64,000 nucleotides of DNA from an uncultured Eggerthellaceae bacterium (GCA_910588095.1 CAJUQH010000001.1:248001-312000), one strand, 5' to 3'. Positions 1-9,595 are shown, counted from the first letter of the stretch. Notes: a model not told the origin generated them from the letters alone. Program-made: numbers and translations.

Positions 1-61
1 CCTTGAGTCTAGGAATGAGCACCGGTGCGGGGTATCATGGCGGGTTAGGAGAACCATCCTT

Positions 62-81
62 CGTTGAAGGACGTTGAAGGA
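62..81 (+). repeat. 10-bp tandem direct repeat at the first gene's start region
   Basis: CGTTGAAGGA occurs twice back to back (62-71 and 72-81). Each copy holds an AAGGA Shine-Dalgarno-like core and a TTG, so it makes the start of the following response regulator ambiguous and could change translation if a copy were lost or gained. Confidence 0.75.
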
Positions 82-2224
82 GCTGGAACTGGAAACCACG
101 ACCTCTGGCATACAGCCGGCCATGCCGGCGCCGACCGATGGCAAGCGGACCATCCTCATAGTCGATGACTCGGCCATGAACCGCGCGCTGCTGGCCGACA
201 TGATAGGCAGCGACTATGACATAGTCGAGGCCGAGAACGGCCTTCAGGGCGTGGCAGCCATGCAAAAGCTCGGCACCACCATATCGCTCGTGCTGCTCGA
301 CATCGTCATGCCCGAGATGGACGGCTTCGAGGTGCTGGCGGTGATGAACCAGAACCGCTGGATACGCGACATCCCGGTCATCATGGTGTCGTCGGAAACG
401 GCGCCTTCTTGCATCGAGCGCGCCTACGAGTTCGGCGTGACCGACTTCATCAGCCGCCCGTTCGACGCTAACATCGTGCGCCGTCGCGTCAACAACACCA
501 TCATGCTCTACGCCAAGCAGAAGGCCCTGGTGGGCATGGTGGCTGACCAGATCTACGAGCGCGAGAAGGCCAACAACCTCATGGTGTCCATCCTGAGCCA
601 CATCGTGGAGTTCCGCAACGGCGAGAGCGGGCTGCACGTGCTGCACGTGGCCACCATGACCGAGCTGTTGCTCAACCAGGTGGTGAAGAAGACCGACCGC
701 TACGGGCTCACCCCGGCTGACATATCGCGCATCGCCATGGCCTCGAGCCTGCACGACATAGGCAAGATATCCATCCCCGACGCGGTGCTGAACAAGCCCG
801 GCCGTCTGACCGACGACGAGTTCGACCTCATGAAGACCCACACCGTCATAGGCGCGGGCATGCTGGCCGACGTGCCGGTGCACCAAGACGACCCGCTCGT
901 GCGCACCGCCTACGAGATATGCCGCTGGCACCACGAGCGCTACGACGGCCGCGGCTACCCTGACGGCCTGGAAGGCGACGACATTCCCATATCGGCCCAG
1001 GCCGTTTCGCTGGCCGACGTCTACGACGCCCTTACCAGCAAGCGCGTATACAAAGACGCCTACCCGCACGAGCAGGCCCTGGCCATGATCATGAACGGGG
1101 AATGCGGCACCTTCAACCCGTTCTTGCTCGAATGCCTGACCGACATCGCCGACGACATCCAGGCGCAGCTGCAGCTGGAGTCGTTCTCGCAAGGCAGCGA
1201 GCGCGAGATAATGAAGATAGTCGACGACGCCGTGAGCCCCGGCTCCACCGAGGCGTCAAGCCGCACCCTTGAGCTGTTGGACTACGAGCGCATGAAGTAC
1301 CGCTTCTTCGCCTCGATGTCCAACGAGCTGCAGTACGAGTACACCGAGGACCCGCCCATGGCGGTGCTGTCCGACTGGGGCGTGCGCAAGCTCGGCCTGC
1401 CCGAGATAATACAGACGCCCTACCAAGACCCTGCCCTGCTGCGCATGTTCGGCGCCGACAACATGCAGAAGCTGCACGACGCCCTGCGGGCCACCACGCC
1501 CGAGGACCCGGTGGTGCAGATGGAGTTCGAGGCCCTGGTAGAAGACGAGCCGCGCTGGTTCCAGGTGACGGCCCACGCCAATTGGAGCCCCGACGACCAC
1601 GTGTACCTGGGCTCCATCGGCAAGATGGTGGACATCCACGAGCACCACGAGCGCCTGATGGACCTCGAGCGCAAGGCCACCCACGACTCGCTCACCGGGT
1701 TGCTCAACCATGCCTACGCGCGCAAGGTCATCCAAGAGCGCATGGAGCTCAACCCCGACCACACCTTTGTGTTCATCGTGCTGGACATGGACCGCTTCAA
1801 AGACGTGAACGACACCTACGGGCACCTGTTCGGCGATCGCGTGCTGCATCATCTGGCCCAGCGCCTCGAAGGCAGCGTGCGCGGCAACGACATGGTGGCC
1901 CGTGTGGGCGGCGACGAGTTCTTCGTGTGCATGGAATGCAGCGTGCCGCCCGAGCCCCTGGTCAAGCGCGTGTTCGACTCGGTCACGGGCACTTACGACG
2001 GGTTGGATGTGTCGGTGAGCATGGGCGTGGCGTGCGCCACGGGCGAAGGCCATAGCTACGATGAGCTGTTCCGCAGCGCCGACCATGCGCTCTACGAGAT
2101 GAAAGGCGCAGGCCGCGGGGGGTTCGCGTTCAGCGACGGCCTGCTTTCTGCCGATGAGGCGCGATCGGTCCTTTCGGCCATCGACGCCGAAGCAGCGGCC
2201 GAACCGGCCCCTGCCGATAGATAA
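74..2224 (+). CDS. Response regulator with HD-GYP, PAS-like and GGDEF domains
   Basis: A cytoplasmic c-di-GMP signalling protein of 716 aa. Domains in order: a REC domain at about residues 25-145 (phospho-acceptor Asp near 76 in LLDIVMPEMDG), an HD-GYP phosphodiesterase at about 165-345 (HDIGK near 227, then HHERYDGRGYPDG), a PAS-like segment at about 400-520, and a GGDEF cyclase at about 545-700 (intact GGDEF near 612, with an RxxD inhibitory site, RGND, five residues before it). Both making and breaking modules keep their motifs, so the net activity cannot be predicted. The start is uncertain: TTG at 74 has a very close SD, CTG at 89 is better spaced, and ATG at 122 has no SD. It is followed by an Hpt protein and a hybrid kinase, which suggests it is the output of that phosphorelay. 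Confidence 0.9.
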   Translation: MKELELETTTSGIQPAMPAPTDGKRTILIVDDSAMNRALLADMIGSDYDIVEAENGLQGVAAMQKLGTTISLVLLDIVMPEMDGFEVLAVMNQNRWIRDIPVIMVSSETAPSCIERAYEFGVTDFISRPFDANIVRRRVNNTIMLYAKQKALVGMVADQIYEREKANNLMVSILSHIVEFRNGESGLHVLHVATMTELLLNQVVKKTDRYGLTPADISRIAMASSLHDIGKISIPDAVLNKPGRLTDDEFDLMKTHTVIGAGMLADVPVHQDDPLVRTAYEICRWHHERYDGRGYPDGLEGDDIPISAQAVSLADVYDALTSKRVYKDAYPHEQALAMIMNGECGTFNPFLLECLTDIADDIQAQLQLESFSQGSEREIMKIVDDAVSPGSTEASSRTLELLDYERMKYRFFASMSNELQYEYTEDPPMAVLSDWGVRKLGLPEIIQTPYQDPALLRMFGADNMQKLHDALRATTPEDPVVQMEFEALVEDEPRWFQVTAHANWSPDDHVYLGSIGKMVDIHEHHERLMDLERKATHDSLTGLLNHAYARKVIQERMELNPDHTFVFIVLDMDRFKDVNDTYGHLFGDRVLHHLAQRLEGSVRGNDMVARVGGDEFFVCMECSVPPEPLVKRVFDSVTGTYDGLDVSVSMGVACATGEGHSYDELFRSADHALYEMKGAGRGGFAFSDGLLSADEARSVLSAIDAEAAAEPAPADR

Positions 2225-2235
2225 GGAGAGGCACC

Positions 2236-2601
2236 ATGTCCCTGGAAACCTGCTATGCCGCCCTCGGCGGCGACCTGGAGGGGGTGCGCGGCCGCATGCT
2301 CAACGACGAGCGCGTGGTCAAGTTCATCGGCATCTTCGCCGAAGACCCATGCTACGGCAACCTGCGCGCGGCGTTGGACGACGGCAACTTGCCCGAGGCA
2401 TTCCGCGCGGCCCACACCTTGAAGGGGATCAGCCGCGACTTGGGCTTCACCCCGTTGTGCGAGGTGTCCAGCACTTTGGCTGACGTGCTGCGCCCCGACG
2501 ATGCCGGCGTGCCGGCCGGGCCGCTCGAGAAGGTGCCCGAGCTGATGGACCGCATGGAAGACGCCTATACGGCCACCATGGACGCCATAGCCATCATCTA
2601 G
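2236..2601 (+). CDS. Histidine phosphotransfer (Hpt) domain protein
   Basis: A stand-alone 121-aa Hpt protein. The phospho-histidine motif AHTLKG lies near residue 60, followed by LGF, as in the Hpt helical bundle. It starts 11 bp after the regulator gene with a clear AGGAG at good spacing. A free Hpt between a REC-containing effector and a hybrid kinase with two REC domains is the expected shuttle of a His-Asp-His-Asp phosphorelay. The assignment of partners is inference from gene order. Confidence 0.88.
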   Translation: MSLETCYAALGGDLEGVRGRMLNDERVVKFIGIFAEDPCYGNLRAALDDGNLPEAFRAAHTLKGISRDLGFTPLCEVSSTLADVLRPDDAGVPAGPLEKVPELMDRMEDAYTATMDAIAII

Positions 2602-2649
2602 ATGCCCGACCTTGCTCTGACGCCCTGACCCAGAAAGGCCTTCACTGCC

Positions 2650-5616
2650 ATGACCGCAGCCGCTCGCATGAGAGCCGTTACGCGCAATCGCATAACCGCC
2701 GCCATCATCGCCATCGTGATCGTCGTCATCGCGTTCGGCGCGTTCCTCACCGCCACGCAGGAGCGCATCGTCGACCAGAACACGCGTTATCTGGAAGGCA
2801 CCACTCTCCAGACGTCGCGGCGCGTGGGCGACCTGCTCACAAACGCGCAGATGATGATCAAGGTGGTAGCATCGTCCCACGAGGCCACCATGGACTCCGA
2901 CAAGCTGGACGTCAACGAGTTGCCTGCCATGCTGCGCAGCACGCCGTTCGACCATATCGTGTACTCCACGAAGGACGGCACCGTGTACGACGACCGCGGC
3001 CTGGTGGAGGGCCTTGACGGCAGCGCGATGTTCGCCAACGGCTTGGAGGGCGAGTCGGGCACTTGCACCATCGACGAGCCCGAGATAGACAAAGAGGGCC
3101 TGGTGGCCTTCTACACGCCCATGTACTACCAGGGTCGCGTGGTGGGCGTGCTGGCCGGCGCTTACGCCGAGGTGCACATATCCGAGATGATAACCACCTA
3201 CTTCTTCGGCGAGCAGACCTCCACGTACCTGTGTGACACCGAAGGCAACATCGTGGCCGCTTCGGCCACCACGCCTACCAGCTACGACAACGTGCTCGAC
3301 CTGTACGGCACCGTCGGGCTCGAGGGCATCACGCTCGACGAGCTGCGCAATGCGCTCGCCAACAGCGAGGACATGGGCTTCACTTACGCCACTGCCACGG
3401 GTTCGGGCACGGCCTACCTTATGGACATCCCTGACAACAACTGGATGGTGCTGCGATCGTTCCCCTCGAGCATCACCAACGCCATGGTGACCAACGCCAC
3501 CGGCGCGGCAGTGCTGCTCATGCTGTCCATCGCCGGCGCCTTGGCGCTGTTCGTAGCGGTGCTGCTGGTGCAAGCGCGGCGCCAGAGCGTGCAGCTGCTC
3601 ATGGAGAAGCAGCAGGCCACGCGCATCGTCGATGCATCCACCAACCTGTTCCAGCGCTTGGCCATGCTCGACCTGGAAGATGGCACCTACGAGTACCTGA
3701 AGGCATCGGGGCTGTTGGGCAAGTTGCCCCACGAAGGCGACCTGGCCACGTTCGAGGAGTTCTGGATCGCCCGCGCCATCGAGGACGAGGACCGCGAGGC
3801 CCTGCGCATGGCCATCGACCCCGACCTCATACGCAAAGAGCTCGTCGACGGCGTGCCGTACCTGCAGAGCGAGTACCGCATCAGCACCTCTGAGGATGAC
3901 CCCACGCCCATCTGGGTGCAGGTGTCGATCATCTGCCTCGACCGCGACAAGAGGGGCGTGCCCACCAGCGCGCTGCTGGCCGTGCAGGACGTCACGGACA
4001 TCAAACAGCAGGAAACGGCTTCGCGCGAGGCGCTGGAAGAGGCATACAAGGCTGCTGACCAAGCGTCGAAGGCCAAGAGCGACTTCCTCAACTCCATGAG
4101 CCACGACATCCGCACGCCCATGAACTCCATCATGGGGCTCACGGCCATCGCATCGATGCACCTGGGCGACTCCGAGCGCGTGAAGGACTGCCTGCAGAAG
4201 ATAACGGTCGCGAGCCGCCACTTGCTGGGGCTCATCAACGAAGTGCTCGACATGGCAAAGATCGAGAGCGGCAAGATAGCCCTGGCCGACGAGGACTTCG
4301 ACCTGCCCGAGACCATCGAGAGCCTGCTGACCATCGTGCATCCGCAGATGACCGCGAAGAACCAAGAGCTCAAGGTGGACATAGCCTCCATGCAGCACGA
4401 GCACGTGGTGGGCGATCCCATGCGCCTGCAGCAGGTGTTCGTCAACATCATGGGCAACGCCATCAAGTTCACTCCCGAAGGCGGCTCCATCAGCCTGCAT
4501 ATATGCGAGAAGCCCTCGCGCATCAACGGCTGCGGCTGCTACGAGTTCACGTTCACCGACACCGGCTGCGGCATGGACGAGGAGTTCGTCAAGCGCGTGT
4601 TCGACCCGTTCAGCCGCGCGAACGACTCCCGCGTCACCAAGGTGGAGGGCACGGGGCTGGGCATGTCCATCGTCAAGAGCATCGTGTCGCTCATGAACGG
4701 CACCATTGACGTGGAAAGCGCCGTGGGCGTGGGCTCCACGTTCCGCGTGACCGTGTACCTGAAGCTGCGCGACGCCAAGATGGAAGACCTTTCCGAGCTG
4801 CACGGGCTGCCGGTGCTGGTGGCCGACGACGACCAAGATGCCTGCGCAGCCGCCGTGGGCATGCTGGCTGAGGTGGGCATGGAGGCCGACTATGTCATGA
4901 GCGGCGAGGAAGCTGTCAACGCGGTGCGCAAGGCCCACGAAGAGGCGCGCGACTACGTGGCGGTCATCCTTGACTGGAAGATGCCGGGCAAGAGCGGCAT
5001 CGAAGCCGCGCGCGAGATACGCGACATCGTGGCCGACGACGTGCCCATCATCATACTCTCGGCTTACGACTGGTCGTCCATCGAGCAGGAGGCTCGTGCC
5101 ACGGGCGTGGACGCGTTCATATCCAAGCCGCTGTTCCGCTCGCGCCTGGTCCATGTGATGCAGGAGCTGCTGACCGACTACGAGGAAGACGTGTTCAACG
5201 AGCAGAAGGCCCTGGAGCAGTGCGACTGCAGCGGGCGCCGCATCCTTCTGACCGAGGACAACAACCTGGCCGCCGCCATCGCCGAGGACATCATCGGCAT
5301 GACTGGCGCCGAGGTGGAACGCGCCGAGAACGGCCGCGAGTCGTTCGAGATGCTGAAGGGCCACGAGCCGGGCTACTACGACCTGGTGTTCATGGACATA
5401 CAGATGCCCGTCATGAATGGCTACGAGGCCACCCAAGCCATCCGCGGCGCAGCGGCCGAGCGGCCCGACTTGGCCGAGCTGCCCATCATCGCGCTGTCGG
5501 CCGATGCCTTCAACGAGGACATCCAGCGGGCGCGGGCCGCGGGCATGAACGCCCACATGTCCAAGCCCATGGAGATAGAGGCGCTCATCAAGACGCTCAA
5601 AGAGTGGCTTTCGTAG
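2650..5616 (+). CDS. Hybrid sensor histidine kinase with two receiver domains
   Basis: A 988-aa membrane sensor. The first TM helix is at about residues 17-38, followed by an extracytoplasmic region of about 240 residues (probably Cache-type), a second TM at about 280-305, a PAS-like domain at about 330-455, HisKA with phospho-His near 485 (SHDIRTPMN), and an HATPase (N box NIMGNAIKF, G box GTGLGMS). Two receivers follow: REC1 at about 718-838 with Asp near 775 (DWKMPG) and REC2 at about 862-985 with Asp near 916 (MDIQMPVMNG). Both keep the late Lys (SKP). It has the layout of BarA/ArcB-type kinases that hand phosphate to a separate Hpt, which is encoded just upstream. The ligand is unknown. 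Confidence 0.93.
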   Translation: MTAAARMRAVTRNRITAAIIAIVIVVIAFGAFLTATQERIVDQNTRYLEGTTLQTSRRVGDLLTNAQMMIKVVASSHEATMDSDKLDVNELPAMLRSTPFDHIVYSTKDGTVYDDRGLVEGLDGSAMFANGLEGESGTCTIDEPEIDKEGLVAFYTPMYYQGRVVGVLAGAYAEVHISEMITTYFFGEQTSTYLCDTEGNIVAASATTPTSYDNVLDLYGTVGLEGITLDELRNALANSEDMGFTYATATGSGTAYLMDIPDNNWMVLRSFPSSITNAMVTNATGAAVLLMLSIAGALALFVAVLLVQARRQSVQLLMEKQQATRIVDASTNLFQRLAMLDLEDGTYEYLKASGLLGKLPHEGDLATFEEFWIARAIEDEDREALRMAIDPDLIRKELVDGVPYLQSEYRISTSEDDPTPIWVQVSIICLDRDKRGVPTSALLAVQDVTDIKQQETASREALEEAYKAADQASKAKSDFLNSMSHDIRTPMNSIMGLTAIASMHLGDSERVKDCLQKITVASRHLLGLINEVLDMAKIESGKIALADEDFDLPETIESLLTIVHPQMTAKNQELKVDIASMQHEHVVGDPMRLQQVFVNIMGNAIKFTPEGGSISLHICEKPSRINGCGCYEFTFTDTGCGMDEEFVKRVFDPFSRANDSRVTKVEGTGLGMSIVKSIVSLMNGTIDVESAVGVGSTFRVTVYLKLRDAKMEDLSELHGLPVLVADDDQDACAAAVGMLAEVGMEADYVMSGEEAVNAVRKAHEEARDYVAVILDWKMPGKSGIEAAREIRDIVADDVPIIILSAYDWSSIEQEARATGVDAFISKPLFRSRLVHVMQELLTDYEEDVFNEQKALEQCDCSGRRILLTEDNNLAAAIAEDIIGMTGAEVERAENGRESFEMLKGHEPGYYDLVFMDIQMPVMNGYEATQAIRGAAAERPDLAELPIIALSADAFNEDIQRARAAGMNAHMSKPMEIEALIKTLKEWLS

Positions 5617-5628
5617 CGAAGGAGACCG

Positions 5629-6579
5629 TTGGCTTCAGGCTGTGCCCCATACCAGCGCAAGCGCATCGCCGCCCAAGGGGCGGCGATGCTCGCAGTATGC
5701 TTGGTGGTAACGGGGTGCGGCGGTGGTGCGGCTGGCAGCGCTGATGCTGGCGAGACCAGCGGGCCGGCCTACATCGAGCCCACTACGGTGGCCACGGCTG
5801 CCTTCGACGCTGCCGCGGCCACCGGTGCCAACGGCGGCCTCATAGACACCTCGCACACCGCCCAGGGCTACGTGGGGGCCTCGGCCCAGAACAGCAGCCG
5901 CTTGAAGTTCCAGGTCATCAAGGATGGCATGAGCTACAACTACGACCTGCCCGGCGACGGCACGCCCATCATCTGCCCGCTCAGCCTGGGCGACGGCGCC
6001 TATGAGCTCCGCATCATGCAGAACACGAGCGGCAACAACTACGTGCAGCTGACGGGCACCTCGGCCAACGTGGCGCTGGCCAGCCCCTTCGAGCCGTTCC
6101 TGCACCCCAGCTTGTTCTGCAGCTACACCGCTTCGAGCGCGTGCGTGTCCCAGGCGCGGCAGCTTGCTGCCGGGGCCGAGAACCAGGGCGACGTGGTGCG
6201 CGCCGTCTACGACTGGCTCACGCGCAACATAGCCTACGACACTGGCAAGGCGGCCCAGCTGGCCGACACTACCGGCTACGTGCCTGACCCCGACGCCACC
6301 TTGAGCGCCGGCAGCGGCATCTGCTTCGATTACGCATCGCTGGCCGCGGCCATGTTCCGCAGCCTCGGAATACCCTGTCAAATCGTGACCGGGTACGTTT
6401 CACCTGATAACATCTATCACGCGTGGAACATGATCTACATCGACGGCACCTGGGTGAGCGCCCAGATAACCGTGAATGCCAACCAGTGGACCCGCATCGA
6501 CACCACGTTCGCCGCGGGCGGTGCTGGCGCTGACTACATAGGGGACGGCAGCACGTACACCGACCGGTACGTGTACTAG
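5629..6579 (+). CDS. Secreted transglutaminase-like lipoprotein
   Basis: A 316-aa exported protein. The TTG start is preferred because AAGGAG ends 4 bp upstream and it gives a basic n-region (KRKR) before the hydrophobic core. The lipobox VVTGC predicts lipidation at about residue 30. The C-terminal half is a transglutaminase/protease-like fold with a Cys-His-Asp triad: Cys near 232 (GICFDYA), His near 264 (HAWNMIY), Asp near 291 (RIDTTF). Such domains act as transglutaminases, cysteine proteases or peptidoglycan-linked enzymes, and the substrate cannot be inferred. It lies 18 bp ahead of the GspF-like gene, so it probably belongs to the pilus-like operon. Confidence 0.85.
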   Translation: MASGCAPYQRKRIAAQGAAMLAVCLVVTGCGGGAAGSADAGETSGPAYIEPTTVATAAFDAAAATGANGGLIDTSHTAQGYVGASAQNSSRLKFQVIKDGMSYNYDLPGDGTPIICPLSLGDGAYELRIMQNTSGNNYVQLTGTSANVALASPFEPFLHPSLFCSYTASSACVSQARQLAAGAENQGDVVRAVYDWLTRNIAYDTGKAAQLADTTGYVPDPDATLSAGSGICFDYASLAAAMFRSLGIPCQIVTGYVSPDNIYHAWNMIYIDGTWVSAQITVNANQWTRIDTTFAAGGAGADYIGDGSTYTDRYVY

Positions 6580-6597
6580 GAGATAAGAGGGAAGAAC

Positions 6598-7650
6598 ATG
6601 GCCAAGACTCTGCTCGAGAGCAGCGCGCTTTCCGCCTTCTGCGAAAGCGTGGCCCTCATGCTCTCGGCCGGCATCCAGGCCGATGAGGCCGTGCACATGC
6701 TGGGCGAGAACATGGGCGACACGCCGTTCAAGCGCGCCTGCGACAGCGTCTACAAGGGGCTGGCCGCAGGCGAGGCCATGGCCACCTCCATGGAGGTGTC
6801 AGGCGCGTTCCCGCGCTACGCGGTGGACATGGTGGCCGTGGGCGAGAAGGCGGGGCGCCTTGAGGAAGTGCTGCGTGCCTTGGGCGTCTACTACGACGAG
6901 GAAGACCGCCTGTTCTCCAAGATCCGCTCGTCCATCGGGCACCCGGCGGGGCTCCTGTGCGTCATGAGCCTCATCCTGGCGTTCACGGTGGTGGCCATCC
7001 TGCCGGTGTTCACCAATGTGTACCGCAGCCTTTCGGGCGACCTGACCGCTGGCTCGTTCGGCGCGGTGAACATATCGCTGGCCATAGGCTGGGTGGCCCT
7101 GGTGGCCACGCTTCTGTGCACGGCGCTGGCCCTGGTCGCGTTCTCGGCCAGCCGCTCCGAGCGCGGGCGCGAGCGCATCATGGGCTGGTTCCAGCGCATA
7201 CCGGCCACGCGCCAAGCCATGTACCAGTTGGCGCTCTCGCGCGTCACGTCGGCCGTGGCCATCTACACCGCCTCGGGCGTGAACACCGATGACGCCATGA
7301 AAGAGGCGCTTTCCACGGTGCAGCACGGCCCGCTGCGTGACAAGGTGCAGAACGCCTACCAGGCCATGATCGACCCCACCAGCGCCCGCAGCCTGGCCCA
7401 GGCCATTGGCGACTTCGGCGTGTTCGAGCCGGTGTACGCCCGCATGCTGGTGGTGGGAACGCGCTCGGGCAGCCTTGATGCGGTGCTCGAGCGGCTGTCA
7501 GCGACGTTCTTCGACGACGCCGTGACCCAGATAGACCGCGCCGTGGACGGCATCGAACCGGCCCTGGCGGCGTTCCTCACCGTGGCGGTGGGCGCCACGC
7601 TCATATCGGTCATGCTGCCGCTCATCGGCATCATGGGGTCCATAGGCTAG
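6598..7650 (+). CDS. Type II secretion / type IV pilus inner-membrane protein (GspF/PilC)
   Basis: A 350-aa polytopic platform protein. It has the usual two T2SSF repeats: an N-terminal cytoplasmic helical domain (starting near SAFCESVALMLSAGI), TM segments around residues 115-140 and 155-185, a second helical repeat from about 205, and a final TM at about 325-348. It should anchor the assembly ATPase and pilin-like subunits in the membrane. AAGAGGGAAG precedes the ATG. It heads a run of tightly packed genes up to the PilT-like ATPase, with gaps of 28 bp or less. Confidence 0.88.
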   Translation: MAKTLLESSALSAFCESVALMLSAGIQADEAVHMLGENMGDTPFKRACDSVYKGLAAGEAMATSMEVSGAFPRYAVDMVAVGEKAGRLEEVLRALGVYYDEEDRLFSKIRSSIGHPAGLLCVMSLILAFTVVAILPVFTNVYRSLSGDLTAGSFGAVNISLAIGWVALVATLLCTALALVAFSASRSERGRERIMGWFQRIPATRQAMYQLALSRVTSAVAIYTASGVNTDDAMKEALSTVQHGPLRDKVQNAYQAMIDPTSARSLAQAIGDFGVFEPVYARMLVVGTRSGSLDAVLERLSATFFDDAVTQIDRAVDGIEPALAAFLTVAVGATLISVMLPLIGIMGSIG

Positions 7651-7678
7651 GGTCAAAGGGAAGGTCGAAGGGAAGCCA

Positions 7679-8005
7679 ATGTACCGCGAGCTCACGACAG
7701 ACACGATACGCCGCCGGCGCCTGCGCCGGGTGGCAGCTGTCGTGGTGCTGTGCGCCTTGGCCGCCCTCTTGTGGGTGGGCTGGGGCGCGGCCCAGCAATC
7801 CATGCGCGAGCAGGGCGCGTCTTCGGTGCGCACGGCCATACTCGATTCGGCCATGCAGTGCTGCGCCATCGAAGGGTCCTACCCGCTTTCGCTGTCGTAC
7901 CTTGAAGACCACTACGGCTTGCGCATCAACCGCGATGATTATGCGGTCACCTACGAGGCATTCGCCGGCAATGTGCCGCCGAGCGTGGTGGTGGTGCCCC
8001 GATGA
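7679..8005 (+). CDS. Small single-TM pilin-like protein
   Basis: A 108-aa protein with a basic N-terminus (RRRRLRR), one TM at about residues 17-38, and a short outside domain containing adjacent cysteines (CC) and a segment like minor pseudopilins. There is no clear prepilin peptidase site (no Gly followed by Glu at +5). It overlaps the next gene by 4 bp (ATGA), so translation is probably coupled. I call it pilin-like from size, topology and position; the family is not recognised. Confidence 0.7.
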   Translation: MYRELTTDTIRRRRLRRVAAVVVLCALAALLWVGWGAAQQSMREQGASSVRTAILDSAMQCCAIEGSYPLSLSYLEDHYGLRINRDDYAVTYEAFAGNVPPSVVVVPR

Positions 8006-8538
8006 GTTCCAAGCGCACAGCCTTCATGGAAGCGGTCGAGGCCGGCGTGCTGTCGGCCCAGGCCCGCGCTGGCCGCCAGCCTGACTACAACCGGGTGTTC
8101 ATGGGGCTGCTGTTCTCGCTGTTCGTCGTGGCGCTGCTCATATCCATCGTGGTGGGCGTGCACGTGTACAACGTGCTGGCAGCCGACCGCGCGAAGGCCG
8201 AGGACGACCGCCTGGCCCTGAGCCTGCTGGTGAACGACGTGCGCGCTGCCGACGCCGTGGACTCGGTGGCGGTGGGCCGCGGGCCCGAGGGCCGTTCGCT
8301 CGTGCTGGTGGAGCGCCTGGAAAGCGGTACCTACGAGACGCGCATCTACCAGTACCAGCAGCGCATCGTGCAGGAGTATTCCCTGGCTGGGGCGCCTTAC
8401 ATGCCCAGCACGGCCACCACCGTGGTGCCGTCGCGCCGGTTCGAGTTCGAGTTCTCAAGGGGCCTGATAACCATCAGAACCGACCAGGGCATAAGCTCGG
8501 TGGCGCTGCGCTCGGGCCTTGAGGGAGGGGTGAGCTGA
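8002..8538 (+). CDS. DUF4860-like membrane protein
   Basis: A 178-aa protein with a cytoplasmic N-terminus of about 33 residues, one TM at about 34-58, and an extracytoplasmic beta-rich domain. It resembles DUF4860 proteins, which I associate with Eggerthellaceae and clostridial secretion clusters. The role is probably a minor subunit or assembly factor of the pilus-like machine. It is coupled by overlapping start/stop codons to both neighbours (4 bp upstream, 1 bp downstream). Confidence 0.72.
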   Translation: MSSKRTAFMEAVEAGVLSAQARAGRQPDYNRVFMGLLFSLFVVALLISIVVGVHVYNVLAADRAKAEDDRLALSLLVNDVRAADAVDSVAVGRGPEGRSLVLVERLESGTYETRIYQYQQRIVQEYSLAGAPYMPSTATTVVPSRRFEFEFSRGLITIRTDQGISSVALRSGLEGGVS

Positions 8539-9020
8539 TGGCTGCCTTCCCTGACAGGCCGAACCATGGCACTGGCGTTGCCGTGCAGGGCCAGCGCGGC
8601 CCTGCTGCGGTGCTGGGGCGCTTCCGCTCGGCGGCTGACGCGCGCGGCAAGCGCGGGCTGGCCTTCGTGGTGGAGGCGCTGTTGCTGCTGGCGTTCCTGG
8701 CGGCATCGGTGGCGGTGTTCATGCAGCTGTTCGGGGGCGCGTCGGTGCGCGGGGCCGAAGCGGCCCGGCTCGAACGCGCCGTGGTGCTGGCCGCTAACAC
8801 GGCCGAGTACTTCGCCGCCGACCCGTCGAGCGTGCCGCGTGAGTTCCAAGACCGCGGCTTCGTCGTGCGCACGCAGATAACCAGCGAGCCGCAGCCCGCG
8901 GGCACCTTGTACTTCCTTTCGCTCACCGTGTTCACCGGCACCGGCGAGTCGGTATACACCCTGGAAACCTCGCGCTACATGAGCGGCGTGTTCGCCGGCA
9001 GTGGGCAGGAGGTGGCCTGA
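8538..9020 (+). CDS. Pilin-like protein with atypical prepilin leader
   Basis: A 160-aa protein. A basic, glycine-ended leader (KRG) of about 37 residues is followed by a long hydrophobic helix (LAFVVEALLLLAFLAAS) and a small outside domain, as in type IV pilins. The Glu falls at +6 rather than the canonical +5 after Gly, so cleavage by a prepilin peptidase is likely but unproven. The start overlaps the previous stop by one base (TGATG) and the stop overlaps the next gene likewise. Confidence 0.72.
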   Translation: MAAFPDRPNHGTGVAVQGQRGPAAVLGRFRSAADARGKRGLAFVVEALLLLAFLAASVAVFMQLFGGASVRGAEAARLERAVVLAANTAEYFAADPSSVPREFQDRGFVVRTQITSEPQPAGTLYFLSLTVFTGTGESVYTLETSRYMSGVFAGSGQEVA

Positions 9021-9586
9021 TGGCGCGCAACCAAGGATCGGTGCGCATGGGGCCGGTGAGCCTGTTCACCCTGGTCATCATCTTGTGCCTTGCGGTGCTG
9101 GCCGTGCTGGCCGTCACCACGGCCCAGGCGTCCTATGTGCTGGCTGAGCGCCAGGCATCCGCCATGACCGCTGCCTACGACGACGAGCGTGCAGGTCAGA
9201 AGCTGCTGGCCACGCTGGACGGCGCCTTGGCGCCGGTGCGCGAGCGCGGGGCTTCTGCCGGTGCGGTTCGCGCGGCAGCTGAAGCGGCGCTGCCCCAGAT
9301 GGTCCAGGCCGCCGAGCAGGCTGCGCCGGGCGTGACGGTGGAGGCCAACATGGCAACGGCCGCAGAAGCGGTGTCGGCCGCTGGCGTGAAGGGGGCCGTG
9401 GAGGCGGGCAGCTTCACCTGCGGGCTGCAGGTCAGCTTCATGACCGAGTCGGGCCGCGGCATCGACGCGGTCATAGGCTTGCGCGCCAACGGCACCTATC
9501 AAGTGCTTTCCTGGAAGATGATCGCAATACTGAACGATGAGGGGCCGGGCGACGTCCTATGGTCGGGCGAGCCGGCATCTCGGTAA
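9020..9586 (+). CDS. Single-TM pilus-cluster protein, unknown family
   Basis: A 188-aa protein: a short N-terminus, one strong TM helix at about residues 14-36, then a helical segment and an outside domain with one Cys near residue 134. Topology matches the preceding pilin-like proteins, but no prepilin cleavage motif is visible. It shares a TGATG junction with the upstream gene. Function is inferred only from the cluster. Confidence 0.68.
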   Translation: MARNQGSVRMGPVSLFTLVIILCLAVLAVLAVTTAQASYVLAERQASAMTAAYDDERAGQKLLATLDGALAPVRERGASAGAVRAAAEAALPQMVQAAEQAAPGVTVEANMATAAEAVSAAGVKGAVEAGSFTCGLQVSFMTESGRGIDAVIGLRANGTYQVLSWKMIAILNDEGPGDVLWSGEPASR

Positions 9587-9595
9587 GGAGTGTTA

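Noticed and set aside
2092..5556. 1154-codon antisense open frame over the hybrid kinase
   Set aside because: Same shadow effect; no SD, no recognisable motifs, and it covers a gene with intact kinase and receiver motifs.
9590..9595. GTG start for the PilT-like ATPase
   Set aside because: The GTG overlaps the AAGGAG Shine-Dalgarno; ATG at 9596 has ideal spacing.
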